From Lachnospiraceae bacterium UBA4631 (GTDB lineage Bacteria > Bacillota > Clostridia > Lachnospirales > Lachnospiraceae): a DNA stretch of 64,000 bases. Under the pieces are notes generated by a model. That model searched no databases. It was not told the origin of the DNA and worked only from the letters and a program-made list of their open reading frames with translations. The translations under genes were made by a program, and so were the position numbers. Shown here one piece after another: positions 14,621 through 23,922 of the stretch. The stretch lies in contig DHMX01000023.1 of the NCBI GenBank assembly GCA_002406015.1, positions 181,099 to 245,098 on the forward strand, in the 5' to 3' direction. The number at the start of each line of letters is the position of its first letter. Positions within the stretch are counted from its first letter, which is position 1.

Positions 14621-16815
14621 AGAATCAAAAGGTAAAAAGCGTGCTGGTTATCGTTGTGTTCTTACTGTTAACCCTGGGTATCGCATACATTGATATCTTT
14701 GGATTGATGGGTTCCGGTAAGGCAGAGGACATTACGTTAGGTCTGGACTTGGCAGGCGGTGTCAGTATCACGTATGAGGTAGAAGACCAGAATGCATCGG
14801 CAACGGATATGGCGGATACCGTATATCGTTTACAGAAGCGTGTAGACGAGTACAGCAAAGAAGGAGAAGTCTATCAGCAGGGAGATAATCGAATTGCGAT
14901 TGAAATTCCGGGTGTGGCAAATGCAAATCAGATATTAGAGGAATTAGGTAAGCCGGGTGCGTTGGAATTTTTAGACCCGGAGAACTATCAGTTGTTTGCA
15001 AACGGAGAAGCATACGAAACCGTATTGACCGGTGCGGATATTGAGGTTGCACAGGCAGCAATTGATAATTCCAGCGGAACAAATGAATATCTGGTTCAGT
15101 TAGAGTTTGGTGAGGAAGGTGCAAAGCGGTTTGCGGAAGCAACAGCGGCAAATCTCCAGAAGCCGATTTACATCATTTATAACGGTGAAGTAATCAGTGC
15201 ACCAACCGTACAGGCGGCAATTACAGACGGTGCCTGTGTCATTAACAATATGGAAAGCTATGAATCGGCAGATAATCTGGCAACTACCATTCGTATCGGA
15301 GCACTTCCGTTGGAATTAAAGGAATTACAGTCCAATATTGTAGGTGCTAAGCTGGGTGAGGATGCAATTCATACCTCATTACTTGCAGGCTTGATTGGTC
15401 TGGCGGTTGTTGCGGTAATTATGATTCTGGTATATCGGTTTCCGGGTGTGGTGTCCGTATTTTCGTTGATTGGCTATACCGTATTAATGGTACTGTGCCT
15501 GAATCTGTTTGATGTTACACTGACCCTTCCGGGTATTGCAGGTATTTTGCTTTCTATCGGTATGGCGGTGGATGCAAATGTCATCATATTTACAAGAATT
15601 AAAGAAGAAATTACAGCAGGAAAATCTGTAAAAATGGCTGTAAAGGCAGGTTTCCAGAAGGCAATGTCCGCAATTCTGGATGGTAATATCACAACCTTGA
15701 TTGCAGCAGCCGTTTTGTGGTTTATGGCATCCGGTTCGGTAAAGGGCTTTGCACAGACCTTGGCACTGGGTATTATATTATCCATGTTTACGGCTTTGGT
15801 AGTTACCAGACTTTTATTAAATGCATTTTTGGAGCTGGGAGCAGAAGACCCGAAGTTATATGGCAAGATTCCGGAAAGAAAGCCGGGAAATTATGTGAAA
15901 AACGGCAGAATCTGCTTTGTAATTTCCGCCATAATTATAATTACAGGTCTGGTATTCCTTCCAATTAATAAGAATAACGAAAATATCGGACATATGTTGA
16001 ACTTCAGTATGGAATTTATGGGTGGTACTTCCATGACGGTTGAATTTGACCAGGCATATACACTGGAGCAGGCAGAAGAAGAGATACTTCCGGTTCTGAC
16101 AGAAGCAACCGGTATTCCGGGTTCTGAGATTCAATTACAGAACGTACAGGATTCAACCTCTATGGTAATTAAGACACCGCAGATGACGATTGAGCAGAGA
16201 CAGGCAGCAGAGGAAGCCTTAAAGCAGAACTTTACAATCGGTGATTTCTCGGTTGAGAACATCAGCTCGACTGTCAGCAATGAAATGCAGAGAGATGCAA
16301 TTGTATCGGTTATAGTTGCTTCTATATTAATGTTAATCTATATTGCATTCCGGTTTAAGGATGTGCGGTTTGGTGCCAGTGCGGTGCTTGCATTGCTGCA
16401 TGATGTTATGTTTGTATTTACCTTATACGCAGTTGCACATCTGTCGGTTGGTAATACCTTTATCGCTTGTATGCTGACGATAGTAGGTTACTCTATTAAT
16501 GCAACCATCATTATCTTCGACCGTATCCGGGAGAACTTAAAGGTAATGGACGAAAAGAAGGTTGGCTTGGAAACCATTGTAAATACCAGTATTACACAGA
16601 CGTTTACCAGAAGTATTTATACGAACCTGACTACCTTTGTTATGGTATTGGTATTGTACATCGTGGGAGTATCCGCAATTAAAGAATTTGCACTTGCCCT
16701 GATGGTAGGTGTTCTCGGCGGTACTTATTCATCCATCTGTATCACAGGCCCGCTTTGGTATTATATGAAGACCAAGCTAAGGAAAAAAGAGAAGGTCGAA
16801 GCAACAAAGAAATAG
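14617..16815 (+). CDS. secDF: Protein translocase subunit SecDF (fused)
   Basis: 732 residues, a natural fusion of SecD and SecF. SecD begins with one TM (about 6-26), the GLDLAGGVSITYEV motif and the periplasm-type P1 domain, then five TM helices from about residue 247 (LAGLIGLAVVAVIMILVYRFP, GIAGILLSIGMAVDANVIIFTRI). SecF begins near residue 430 with its own first TM and repeats the pattern (MLTIVGYSINATIIIFDRIREN). The protein uses the proton gradient to aid release of secreted proteins from SecYEG. Start overlaps the scfB stop by 4 bp. A hairpin follows at 16837. Confidence 0.96.
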   Translation: MKNQKVKSVLVIVVFLLLTLGIAYIDIFGLMGSGKAEDITLGLDLAGGVSITYEVEDQNASATDMADTVYRLQKRVDEYSKEGEVYQQGDNRIAIEIPGVANANQILEELGKPGALEFLDPENYQLFANGEAYETVLTGADIEVAQAAIDNSSGTNEYLVQLEFGEEGAKRFAEATAANLQKPIYIIYNGEVISAPTVQAAITDGACVINNMESYESADNLATTIRIGALPLELKELQSNIVGAKLGEDAIHTSLLAGLIGLAVVAVIMILVYRFPGVVSVFSLIGYTVLMVLCLNLFDVTLTLPGIAGILLSIGMAVDANVIIFTRIKEEITAGKSVKMAVKAGFQKAMSAILDGNITTLIAAAVLWFMASGSVKGFAQTLALGIILSMFTALVVTRLLLNAFLELGAEDPKLYGKIPERKPGNYVKNGRICFVISAIIIITGLVFLPINKNNENIGHMLNFSMEFMGGTSMTVEFDQAYTLEQAEEEILPVLTEATGIPGSEIQLQNVQDSTSMVIKTPQMTIEQRQAAEEALKQNFTIGDFSVENISSTVSNEMQRDAIVSVIVASILMLIYIAFRFKDVRFGASAVLALLHDVMFVFTLYAVAHLSVGNTFIACMLTIVGYSINATIIIFDRIRENLKVMDEKKVGLETIVNTSITQTFTRSIYTNLTTFVMVLVLYIVGVSAIKEFALALMVGVLGGTYSSICITGPLWYYMKTKLRKKEKVEATKK

Positions 16816-16836
16816 AGACAATCATTGAATGATAAA

Positions 16837-16888
16837 CAAGGCTGTTTGGAAGGGATATACCGGTTCCGACAGCCTTGTGAGGTTTTTG
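16837..16888 (+). terminator. Hairpin with short T-run between secDF and recJ
   Basis: Perfect 9-bp stem CAAGGCTGT (16837-16845) with ACAGCCTTG (16869-16877), followed after six bases by TTTTT. It lies just before the recJ ATG and argues against the longer ORF start at 16825. It may attenuate readthrough. Confidence 0.55.
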
Positions 16889-16890
16889 GA

Positions 16891-18714
16891 ATGAATGAGA
16901 AATGGATAGTCTACAATAAGAAAGCGGATTTTTACCGGCTTTCGGAACAATTTCATATAGACCCGGTAATCGCACGCGTAATCCGGAACCGGGACATTGT
17001 AAGTCCGGAGGAGTTTGAACGGTATTTAGGGGATGACGGAAGCCTGTACGACCCGCATAGCATGAAGGACATGGACAAGGGCGTTCAACTGATTCAGAAT
17101 GCGATTATAGAGCAAAAAAGGATTCGGATTATTTCCGATTATGATGTGGATGGCATTATGTCAAACTACATTCTCTATCAGGGCTTGCTTAGATGTAACG
17201 CACAGGTAGATTATCGGATTCCGGACCGGATAACCGACGGTTACGGTATGAATGAAAATATGGTGCGGGAGGCACATGATGCAGGGGTCGAGGTGTTGCT
17301 GACCTGTGATAACGGAATTGCCGCATTGCTTCCGATAGCCTATGCCAAGAATCTTGGAATGACGGTAGTAGTAACCGACCATCATGATATTCCGTTTGAA
17401 TATGACGAGGATGGAAAGAAGGAATATTTGCAGTCGGTGGCAGATGCGGTGATTGACCCGAAGCAGCCGGATTGTAATTATCCGTTTAAGCACTTGTGCG
17501 GAGCCGGTGTTGCCTATAAGTTTATCCAGACCCTATATGCGGTATGCGGTGTGGATGTTCAGGAGGCGGAACGGTTCATTGAATTTGTGGCATTGGCAAC
17601 CATCTGTGATGTGGTGGATTTGCGTGACGAGAACCGGATTCTGGTAAAACGGGGTCTGGCAGAGCTGAACCGAACCGGTAATTACGGCTTGCGTGCATTA
17701 ATTAAGGCAAATAATCTGGGAATGCATCAGCTACAGTCCTATCACCTTGGATTCGTGCTGGGACCATGCATCAATGCAACCGGACGGTTGGAAACAGCGA
17801 AGCTTGCCATGGAGCTTTTATTAGAAGAACATTATGATACCGCTTTGGAGCGGGCAGAACGCTTAAAGGCACTGAATGATGAACGCAAGGAAATGACGCA
17901 GACAGGTGTAGCGGCGGCAATCGAACAGGTGGAAACAACAACCTTGGCGGATGACCGGGTGCTGGTGATTTATCTGCCGAATACGCATGAGAGTCTTGCG
18001 GGTATTATCGCAGGGCGTATCAGAGAGCGGTATTACCGCCCGACCCTGATAGTTACGGATTCGGAGGGCGGAATGCTGAAAGGCTCCGCAAGGTCCATTG
18101 AAGCATATAATATGCATGATGCCCTGACAGAATGTAAGGATTTATTAACTGCCTTTGGCGGGCATCCGATGGCAGCAGGCTTTTCGTTACCTGCAAAGAA
18201 TCTGGAATATTTCCGGCATAAGCTTAATGTATTGTGCGAATTGACGGAGGAGGACCTTACCCCGAAGCTGTATATAGATGTTCCGATGCCGATTGATTAT
18301 ATTCATTTTGATTTGATTGAACAACTGGAACAGTTAGAGCCATTTGGAAAAGGAAATGAAAAACCATTATTTGCACAGAAGAATCTGAAGGTTCTTTCGG
18401 CAAGAGTAATGGGGCGGAATGCCAATCTCTTAAAGCTGGAGCTGGAGAGTGAAAACGGAGCCAGAATGGAAGGGATTTATTTTGAAGTAGAAGCCTTTAT
18501 GGAAAATATCAAGGCATGGTTCGGAGAAGCAGAGTGGGACCAGATGATGAAGGGATGGCTGAACAAGGTAGCCTTGGATATAGCCTATTATCCGTCTATT
18601 AACGAATATAACGGCATACGTGCCATGCAGATAGTGATTAAAAGCTATTTGCCACATACCCTTGATTTTTCTAGGGAATCACCGTATACTGATACAAACG
18701 AAGAAAGAAGATAA
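16891..18714 (+). CDS. recJ: Single-stranded-DNA-specific exonuclease RecJ
   Basis: 607 residues from the ATG at 16891 (MNEKWIVYNKK), chosen because the upstream ATG at 16825 would encode a hairpin. The DHH phosphoesterase motifs are ISDYDVDGIMS, LLTCDNGIAA and VVTDHHDIPFE, with ATICDVVDL further on; the DHHA1 domain has GSARSIEAYNMHDAL and FGGHPMAAGFS. RecJ degrades 5'-ended single-stranded DNA in recombination and repair. The gene follows secDF as in many Clostridia. relA follows after 26 bp. Confidence 0.95.
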   Translation: MNEKWIVYNKKADFYRLSEQFHIDPVIARVIRNRDIVSPEEFERYLGDDGSLYDPHSMKDMDKGVQLIQNAIIEQKRIRIISDYDVDGIMSNYILYQGLLRCNAQVDYRIPDRITDGYGMNENMVREAHDAGVEVLLTCDNGIAALLPIAYAKNLGMTVVVTDHHDIPFEYDEDGKKEYLQSVADAVIDPKQPDCNYPFKHLCGAGVAYKFIQTLYAVCGVDVQEAERFIEFVALATICDVVDLRDENRILVKRGLAELNRTGNYGLRALIKANNLGMHQLQSYHLGFVLGPCINATGRLETAKLAMELLLEEHYDTALERAERLKALNDERKEMTQTGVAAAIEQVETTTLADDRVLVIYLPNTHESLAGIIAGRIRERYYRPTLIVTDSEGGMLKGSARSIEAYNMHDALTECKDLLTAFGGHPMAAGFSLPAKNLEYFRHKLNVLCELTEEDLTPKLYIDVPMPIDYIHFDLIEQLEQLEPFGKGNEKPLFAQKNLKVLSARVMGRNANLLKLELESENGARMEGIYFEVEAFMENIKAWFGEAEWDQMMKGWLNKVALDIAYYPSINEYNGIRAMQIVIKSYLPHTLDFSRESPYTDTNEERR

Positions 18715-18740
18715 CGGATAGAAAGCGTGGTGGTAATCAG

Positions 18741-21095
18741 ATGGAAGAAAAAATGCAGGCAACAGAAGCAACCGAGACGGATGCAGTAGAGTTCCCGAAC
18801 ATGGAGGCACCCTTAGTGGGCGGTGCAACCGTTGGAAAACGCAAGGAGAAAAGTCTGAGTACACCGGCGGATTTTACGCCACCGGACGAATTATTTCAGG
18901 ATTTGATAACACATATCCATCAATACCACCCATCTACAGATACCACCATTATTGAAAAGGCATACCGGGTGGCAAGTGAGGCACATAAGGACCAGAAGCG
19001 AAAGTCCGGAGAGCCGTATATTATTCATCCGCTGTGCGTAGGTATTATTCTGGCAGAGCTTGAAATGGATAAGGAGACCATTGCTGCCGGAATCTTACAT
19101 GATGTGGTAGAGGATACGGTCATGACCGTAGATGAATTGTCGCAGGAATTTTCACCGGAAATTGCTTTGCTGGTGGATGGAGTTACCAAGCTGACAAAGC
19201 TGAATTTCTCACAGGATAAGATTGAGCTGCAGGCAGAAAATCTCCGTAAGATGTTCCTTGCCATGGCAAAGGATATTCGGGTTATTATTATAAAGCTGGC
19301 AGACCGTCTGCATAATTTACGAACCATGCAGTATCAGTCGCCGCAAAAGCAGATTGAAAAGAGCCGGGAAACCATGGATATTTATGCTCCGATTGCACAC
19401 CGCCTTGGTATTTCCAAGATTAAGGTGGAGTTAGATGACCTGTCATTACGGTATCTGATGCCGGAGGTTTACGAGGACTTAACAAGACAGATTAATGAGC
19501 GGATTACGGAACGGGAAGCATTTATCAATGAAATTGTAAAGGATGTGCAGCATCATATTGATAATGCGGGAATCAAGGCAGAGATTGACGGCAGAGTAAA
19601 GCACTTTTTCAGCATTTACAAGAAAATGGTGAACCAGCATAAGACGCTGGACCAGATATACGATATATTTGCGGTACGGATTAAGGTGGAAACCGTCCGG
19701 GACTGTTATGCGGCATTGGGTGTGATTCATGAAATGTATACACCGATTCCGGGACGGTTTAAGGACTACATTGCTATGCCGAAATCCAATATGTATCAAT
19801 CCCTGCACACAACACTGATTGGACCGTCCGGCCAGCCGTTTGAGATTCAGATTCGTACCTTTGATATGCACCGGACCGCAGAATACGGTATTGCGGCACA
19901 TTGGAAATATAAGGAAAATATGCAGGGAAGCACCGGTGAGGAAAAGGAAGAAGCCAAGCTTGCATGGCTGCGTCAGATTCTGGAGTGGCAGCAGGAAACC
20001 GACGATAACAAGGAGTTCATGAGCGGTATCAAGACAGACCTGAACTTATTTAATGAACAGGTATACTGCTTTACGCCGGCAGGTGATGTGAAGTCGCTGC
20101 CATCGGGTTCTACACCGATTGATTTTGCCTACAGTATTCATACGGCGGTAGGAAACCGTCTGATAGGTGCCAGAGTAAACGGACGGCAGGTAACGATTGA
20201 CTATAAGCTCCAAAACGGTGACCGGGTTGAGATTATCACCTCCCAGAACGGAAAAGGTCCAAGCCGGGACTGGCTCAATATTGTTAAGAGTACACAGGCA
20301 AAGACCAAGATTAACCAGTGGTTCCGGCAGGAATATAAGGAAGACAATATTACCAGAGGCAAAGAGCTTCTGAATGCCTACTGTAAGACAAAGGGAATTC
20401 AGCTTAGTGATTATACAAAGCCGGAGTACATTGCAAAGGTAACGGAAAAGTATAACTTCCGGGATTGGGAATCTGTGTGTGCGGCAATCGGACATGGCGG
20501 CTTAAAAGAAGGGCAGGTCATGAACCGTCTGGTAGAGGAATATGAGCGGGACCATTGCCATTCCTTAAGTGATGAAGAGCTGTTGGCACAGATAGGCTCC
20601 GAAACGAAGGAGGTTGTACAGCGTCCAAAGCATTCCAGAGGCGGCATCGTGGTAAAGGGAATTGATGATGTGGCAGTACATTTCTCTAAGTGCTGCAGTC
20701 CGGTTCCGGGAGATAAAATAGTCGGATACGTTACGCGGGGACGAGGGGTTTCTATTCATCGAAGTGACTGTGTCAATGTGCTGGGAATGACCGATGAAGA
20801 GAAGGAACGGCTGATTGAAGCGGAATGGCAGAAGCAGGAGAACAGCCAGGATGCCCTGTATGTAACGGATATTAAAATCTATGCAATTGACCGCAGAAAT
20901 ATTGTATTTGATATTTCCAAGGTGTTTACGGAAATGCTGATAAATGTCACCAGTATGACCTTGCGGACAAACCGACAGGGAAAGGCAACCGTCAATGTGG
21001 CATTTGAGATTCACAGTGTAGAGCAGTTAAACAAGGTAATTGCCAAGATACGGAATATAGATGATATTATTGACATTGAACGAACTATGGGTTAA
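18741..21095 (+). CDS. relA: Bifunctional (p)ppGpp synthetase/hydrolase (Rel)
   Basis: 784 residues with a 50-residue N-terminal extension. Domains in order: HD hydrolase (GILHDVVEDT, LADRLHNLRT; intact metal ligands), synthetase (PIPGRFKDYIAMPKSNMYQSLHT, EIQIRTFDMHRTAEYGIAAHW), TGS (VYCFTPAGDVKSLPSGSTPIDFAY), zinc-finger-like region (CCSPVPGD) and C-terminal ACT domain. Makes and breaks the stringent-response alarmone on stalled ribosomes. Both activities appear intact. Usually adenine phosphoribosyltransferase (apt) lies between recJ and relA; it is absent here. Confidence 0.96.
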   Translation: MEEKMQATEATETDAVEFPNMEAPLVGGATVGKRKEKSLSTPADFTPPDELFQDLITHIHQYHPSTDTTIIEKAYRVASEAHKDQKRKSGEPYIIHPLCVGIILAELEMDKETIAAGILHDVVEDTVMTVDELSQEFSPEIALLVDGVTKLTKLNFSQDKIELQAENLRKMFLAMAKDIRVIIIKLADRLHNLRTMQYQSPQKQIEKSRETMDIYAPIAHRLGISKIKVELDDLSLRYLMPEVYEDLTRQINERITEREAFINEIVKDVQHHIDNAGIKAEIDGRVKHFFSIYKKMVNQHKTLDQIYDIFAVRIKVETVRDCYAALGVIHEMYTPIPGRFKDYIAMPKSNMYQSLHTTLIGPSGQPFEIQIRTFDMHRTAEYGIAAHWKYKENMQGSTGEEKEEAKLAWLRQILEWQQETDDNKEFMSGIKTDLNLFNEQVYCFTPAGDVKSLPSGSTPIDFAYSIHTAVGNRLIGARVNGRQVTIDYKLQNGDRVEIITSQNGKGPSRDWLNIVKSTQAKTKINQWFRQEYKEDNITRGKELLNAYCKTKGIQLSDYTKPEYIAKVTEKYNFRDWESVCAAIGHGGLKEGQVMNRLVEEYERDHCHSLSDEELLAQIGSETKEVVQRPKHSRGGIVVKGIDDVAVHFSKCCSPVPGDKIVGYVTRGRGVSIHRSDCVNVLGMTDEEKERLIEAEWQKQENSQDALYVTDIKIYAIDRRNIVFDISKVFTEMLINVTSMTLRTNRQGKATVNVAFEIHSVEQLNKVIAKIRNIDDIIDIERTMG

Positions 21096-21107
21096 AGGAG
21101 TAAAGAT

Positions 21108-21755
21108 ATGGAATCCATAATTGTAATTACCAATCAATTGGGTGATTTTGCAACGAATTGTTATACGGTATATAATGAAAAAACGCGGGATGCAATTATG
21201 ATTGACCCGGCTGCAAATGCCAGATTTCTAAGTAATATGCTCACAAATCAGCAATTGCACTGTAAGGCAATTTTATTAACACACGGTCATATTGACCATA
21301 TGGGCGGTGTGCAGGAGCTGTTGGAGCTGATAGGGCATAAGGTTCCGGTGTATGCGGCGGCAGAGGAAGTAGAGGTGCTGGGAGACCCACGTAAGAATCT
21401 GTCGGCAATGTTTTGCCCACAGGTAGTAACGCTGAAGCCGGATGTGCTGTTAGAGGACGGACAGGAAATCGAAATGCTGGGAACAAAGCTCCGCTGTATT
21501 TTGGTTCCGGGACATACCAAGGGCGGCATATGCTATTATCTGGAGGAAAATCATATGCTTTTTTGCGGAGACACCTTGTTTTCCCGAAGCATCGGAAGGT
21601 CAGATTTTCCAACCGGAGACGGGATTCAACTGGTGAAAAATATTCGGGAGAAGCTATTGGTGCTTCCGGATGATACACAGGTATATCCGGGACATAATGA
21701 ACGGACCACCATCGGAAATGAGAAAGTATCCAATCCGTTTTTAGCAGAGTATTAG
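21108..21755 (+). CDS. MBL-fold metallo-hydrolase (glyoxalase II-like)
   Basis: 215 residues. The metallo-beta-lactamase motif LLTHGHIDHMGG (HxHxDH) lies at about residue 62, then VPGHTKGGICYYL, LFCGDTLFSRSIGRSDF and the last His in YPGHNERTT. This is the short glyoxalase-II-like type without a dedicated C-terminal domain; hydrolysis of a thioester such as S-lactoylglutathione or a related thiol ester is possible but not provable here. It lies 13 bp after relA and 16 bp before hemZ, so it is in the same transcription unit; this neighbourhood is common in Clostridia. Confidence 0.88.
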   Translation: MESIIVITNQLGDFATNCYTVYNEKTRDAIMIDPAANARFLSNMLTNQQLHCKAILLTHGHIDHMGGVQELLELIGHKVPVYAAAEEVEVLGDPRKNLSAMFCPQVVTLKPDVLLEDGQEIEMLGTKLRCILVPGHTKGGICYYLEENHMLFCGDTLFSRSIGRSDFPTGDGIQLVKNIREKLLVLPDDTQVYPGHNERTTIGNEKVSNPFLAEY

Positions 21756-21770
21756 AGAGAGAGCGTTGCT

Positions 21771-23237
21771 TTGATATATTTAAATCAGACAGTGCCGGAT
21801 TATGACAACGATTTTCGTACCATGATTCAGGCATTTATACCAAGAGAAAAGATTGTGCTGACAGAGGCTGATACCAGACTTACCTTTCAGGCAGAGTTTA
21901 CACCGGAGCGGGTAACGATGAGCCTGTGGGAGTCCGGTGAGAAGCTGGATGAGGAGGTTGCAGAGTGCTTCTATAAGGAAAAGAAGGAAGCGAGAAATCC
22001 GATTAAAGCGGCAGCCTATCATTTATTAAGCCGATATTGTAAAAAGACACTGCCTTGGGGAAGCATGACGGGAGTCCGTCCTACGAAATTTGCAACTGCC
22101 CGCTTAGAGTCCGGTTGGGAAAAAGAGGATATTATTCGTGAATACGAGGAGCTGTATCTGACCACCAGACAGAAGGGTGAGATTTGTTATGAGGTTGCAA
22201 AGCAGGAGCAGAGATTACTGGCACCTTTTCGTTATACCGAGGAGTATTGTTTATATATAGGGATTCCGTTTTGCCCGTCCCGTTGTCTGTATTGTTCCTT
22301 TGCTTCGTATCCAATCGAACGCTTTCAAAATGAGATTCCGGCATATCTGAATGCTGTATTTCAGGAGCTGGAATATGTAGCCAAGGCTTACCGCAACAAA
22401 CGGCTGGTGGCAGTCTATATGGGTGGCGGTACACCGACTGCACTGGATACGGACTCACTGGCACAGATTATTGATAAGGTCTACACATTGTTTGATACGC
22501 AGTATGTACGGGAATTTACGGTAGAAGCAGGCAGACCGGATAGCTTAGACGAAGAAAAGTTCCGGATGCTGCATGAGAAGCCGGTTACAAGAATCAGCAT
22601 TAATCCACAGACCATGAACAATCAGACGCTGGAATATATCGGACGTGCACATACGGCAGACATGACAGAGCAGGCGTACCGTATGGCAAGAGCCTGTGGC
22701 ATGGATAACATTAATATGGACATGATAGTAGGGCTTCCGGGAGAGACACTGGATGATATACGGTATACATTGGATTGCATTTATGAAATGGCACCGGAAA
22801 GTTTGACGATACATTCCCTTGCAATTAAACGAACCGCAGAGCTGAATATACAGATGCAGCGGTATCAGGATAGCATTAAGGGAAGCACGAATGAAATGCT
22901 TATGCTGGGCGATGCGTATGCCAGACGGCTGGGCATGGTTCCGTATTATTTGTATCGGCAGAAAAATATACCGGGAAATCTGGAAAATGTCGGATATGCA
23001 AAGCCCGGAAAAGAATGTCTTTATAATGTCTTGATTATGGAAGAAAAAATGGATATTATAGCTGTAGGTGCAGGAACCTCCACGAAGCTGACCTTTCCGG
23101 CAGAGAATCGAATTGAACGGATAGAGACAGTTAAGAATCTGGAGGATTATATACGAAGAACTCAGGAAATGATAGGACGGAAGCGGGATGGATTTCGGCA
23201 GAAGTTAGATGAGCTGGGACTTCACGAACTCGCGTAA
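21771..23237 (+). CDS. hemZ: HemZ-type radical SAM protein (coproporphyrinogen dehydrogenase-like)
   Basis: 488 residues from a TTG at 21771, preceded by a weak AGAGAGAG SD. An N-terminal extension of about 165 residues, typical of HemZ in Clostridia, precedes the radical SAM core with IGIPFCPSRCLYCSFASY (4Fe-4S Cys cluster), AVYMGGGTPTAL and MDMIVGLPGET. The family resembles HemN, the oxygen-independent coproporphyrinogen III oxidase, but no other haem genes are in the window, so porphyrin metabolism is not certain. It lies in the conserved relA-hemZ-hisS-aspS string. Confidence 0.88.
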   Translation: MIYLNQTVPDYDNDFRTMIQAFIPREKIVLTEADTRLTFQAEFTPERVTMSLWESGEKLDEEVAECFYKEKKEARNPIKAAAYHLLSRYCKKTLPWGSMTGVRPTKFATARLESGWEKEDIIREYEELYLTTRQKGEICYEVAKQEQRLLAPFRYTEEYCLYIGIPFCPSRCLYCSFASYPIERFQNEIPAYLNAVFQELEYVAKAYRNKRLVAVYMGGGTPTALDTDSLAQIIDKVYTLFDTQYVREFTVEAGRPDSLDEEKFRMLHEKPVTRISINPQTMNNQTLEYIGRAHTADMTEQAYRMARACGMDNINMDMIVGLPGETLDDIRYTLDCIYEMAPESLTIHSLAIKRTAELNIQMQRYQDSIKGSTNEMLMLGDAYARRLGMVPYYLYRQKNIPGNLENVGYAKPGKECLYNVLIMEEKMDIIAVGAGTSTKLTFPAENRIERIETVKNLEDYIRRTQEMIGRKRDGFRQKLDELGLHELA

Positions 23238-23261
23238 GGCAATAAGGCGGTGGAAGATAAG

Positions 23262-23891
23262 ATGGATACAGCAAGAGATGTATTTAGTGGTGACACCATT
23301 AACGATTATTTAAGCGAAGATTTGAATGCCGGATTGATGCATGCAATCTGTGTGAGTGATTTGGCAGGCAAGCTTGCAAGAGAATTGGGCTTGTCCGAGG
23401 AAGAAGTTCAGGAAATAGCCTTGGCGGGTATGCTGCATGACATTGGTAAGCTGAAAATCAGCCGGTACATATATGGGCGGCAGGAGGACACCATGCAGAT
23501 TGAGGAGACCCGGTATATCAGACGGCACGCCCAGCTTGGGGAGCAGATTCTGAGACAGGAGGGCTTTTCCGACAATATATGTAATATGGTGCTGTATCAC
23601 CATGAAAACTATGATGGCTCCGGTTATCCGTTTAACCTGCAAGGGGAAGAGATTCCGCTGGGTGCCAGAATTTTGCGGGTATGTGATGTGTTTGCTGCGT
23701 TAATTTCCGACCGGCCTTACCGGAAGGCATTTGATATTAATACCGCAATCCGGCTGCTGATAGATGAGGTAAAGAATTTTGATATGCGGGTATTTCTTGC
23801 ATTTCAAAGTGTTATTCATAATCAGAGTACAGTGGAGGAGCTGGAAGAAATTGAAGGAAAATCCATTACGGTAGTAGAAAATCAAGAATAA
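23262..23891 (+). CDS. HD-domain (HD-GYP-like) phosphohydrolase
   Basis: 209 residues from the ATG at 23262; a GTG at 23250 is an alternative. The HD motif GMLHDIGKLKIS is at about residue 60, followed by HAQLGEQIL, HHENYDGSGYPFNLQG (the HHExxDGxGYP signature), PLGARILRVCDVFAALISDRPYR. The motif set matches HD-GYP enzymes that hydrolyse cyclic di-GMP, here without a receiver or sensor domain. Its own activity could also be on another cyclic dinucleotide. It is inserted between hemZ and hisS in a translation-related operon. Confidence 0.82.
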   Translation: MDTARDVFSGDTINDYLSEDLNAGLMHAICVSDLAGKLARELGLSEEEVQEIALAGMLHDIGKLKISRYIYGRQEDTMQIEETRYIRRHAQLGEQILRQEGFSDNICNMVLYHHENYDGSGYPFNLQGEEIPLGARILRVCDVFAALISDRPYRKAFDINTAIRLLIDEVKNFDMRVFLAFQSVIHNQSTVEELEEIEGKSITVVENQE

Positions 23892-23922
23892 GTGTGAATA
23901 TATAAATTTGGAGGATAGTCAG

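Noticed and set aside
21241..21834. 197-codon minus-strand ORF
   Set aside because: Lies fully antisense to the MBL hydrolase gene, composition is Pro/Arg/Ser-rich as for a shadow frame, and it has no SD or family motif.
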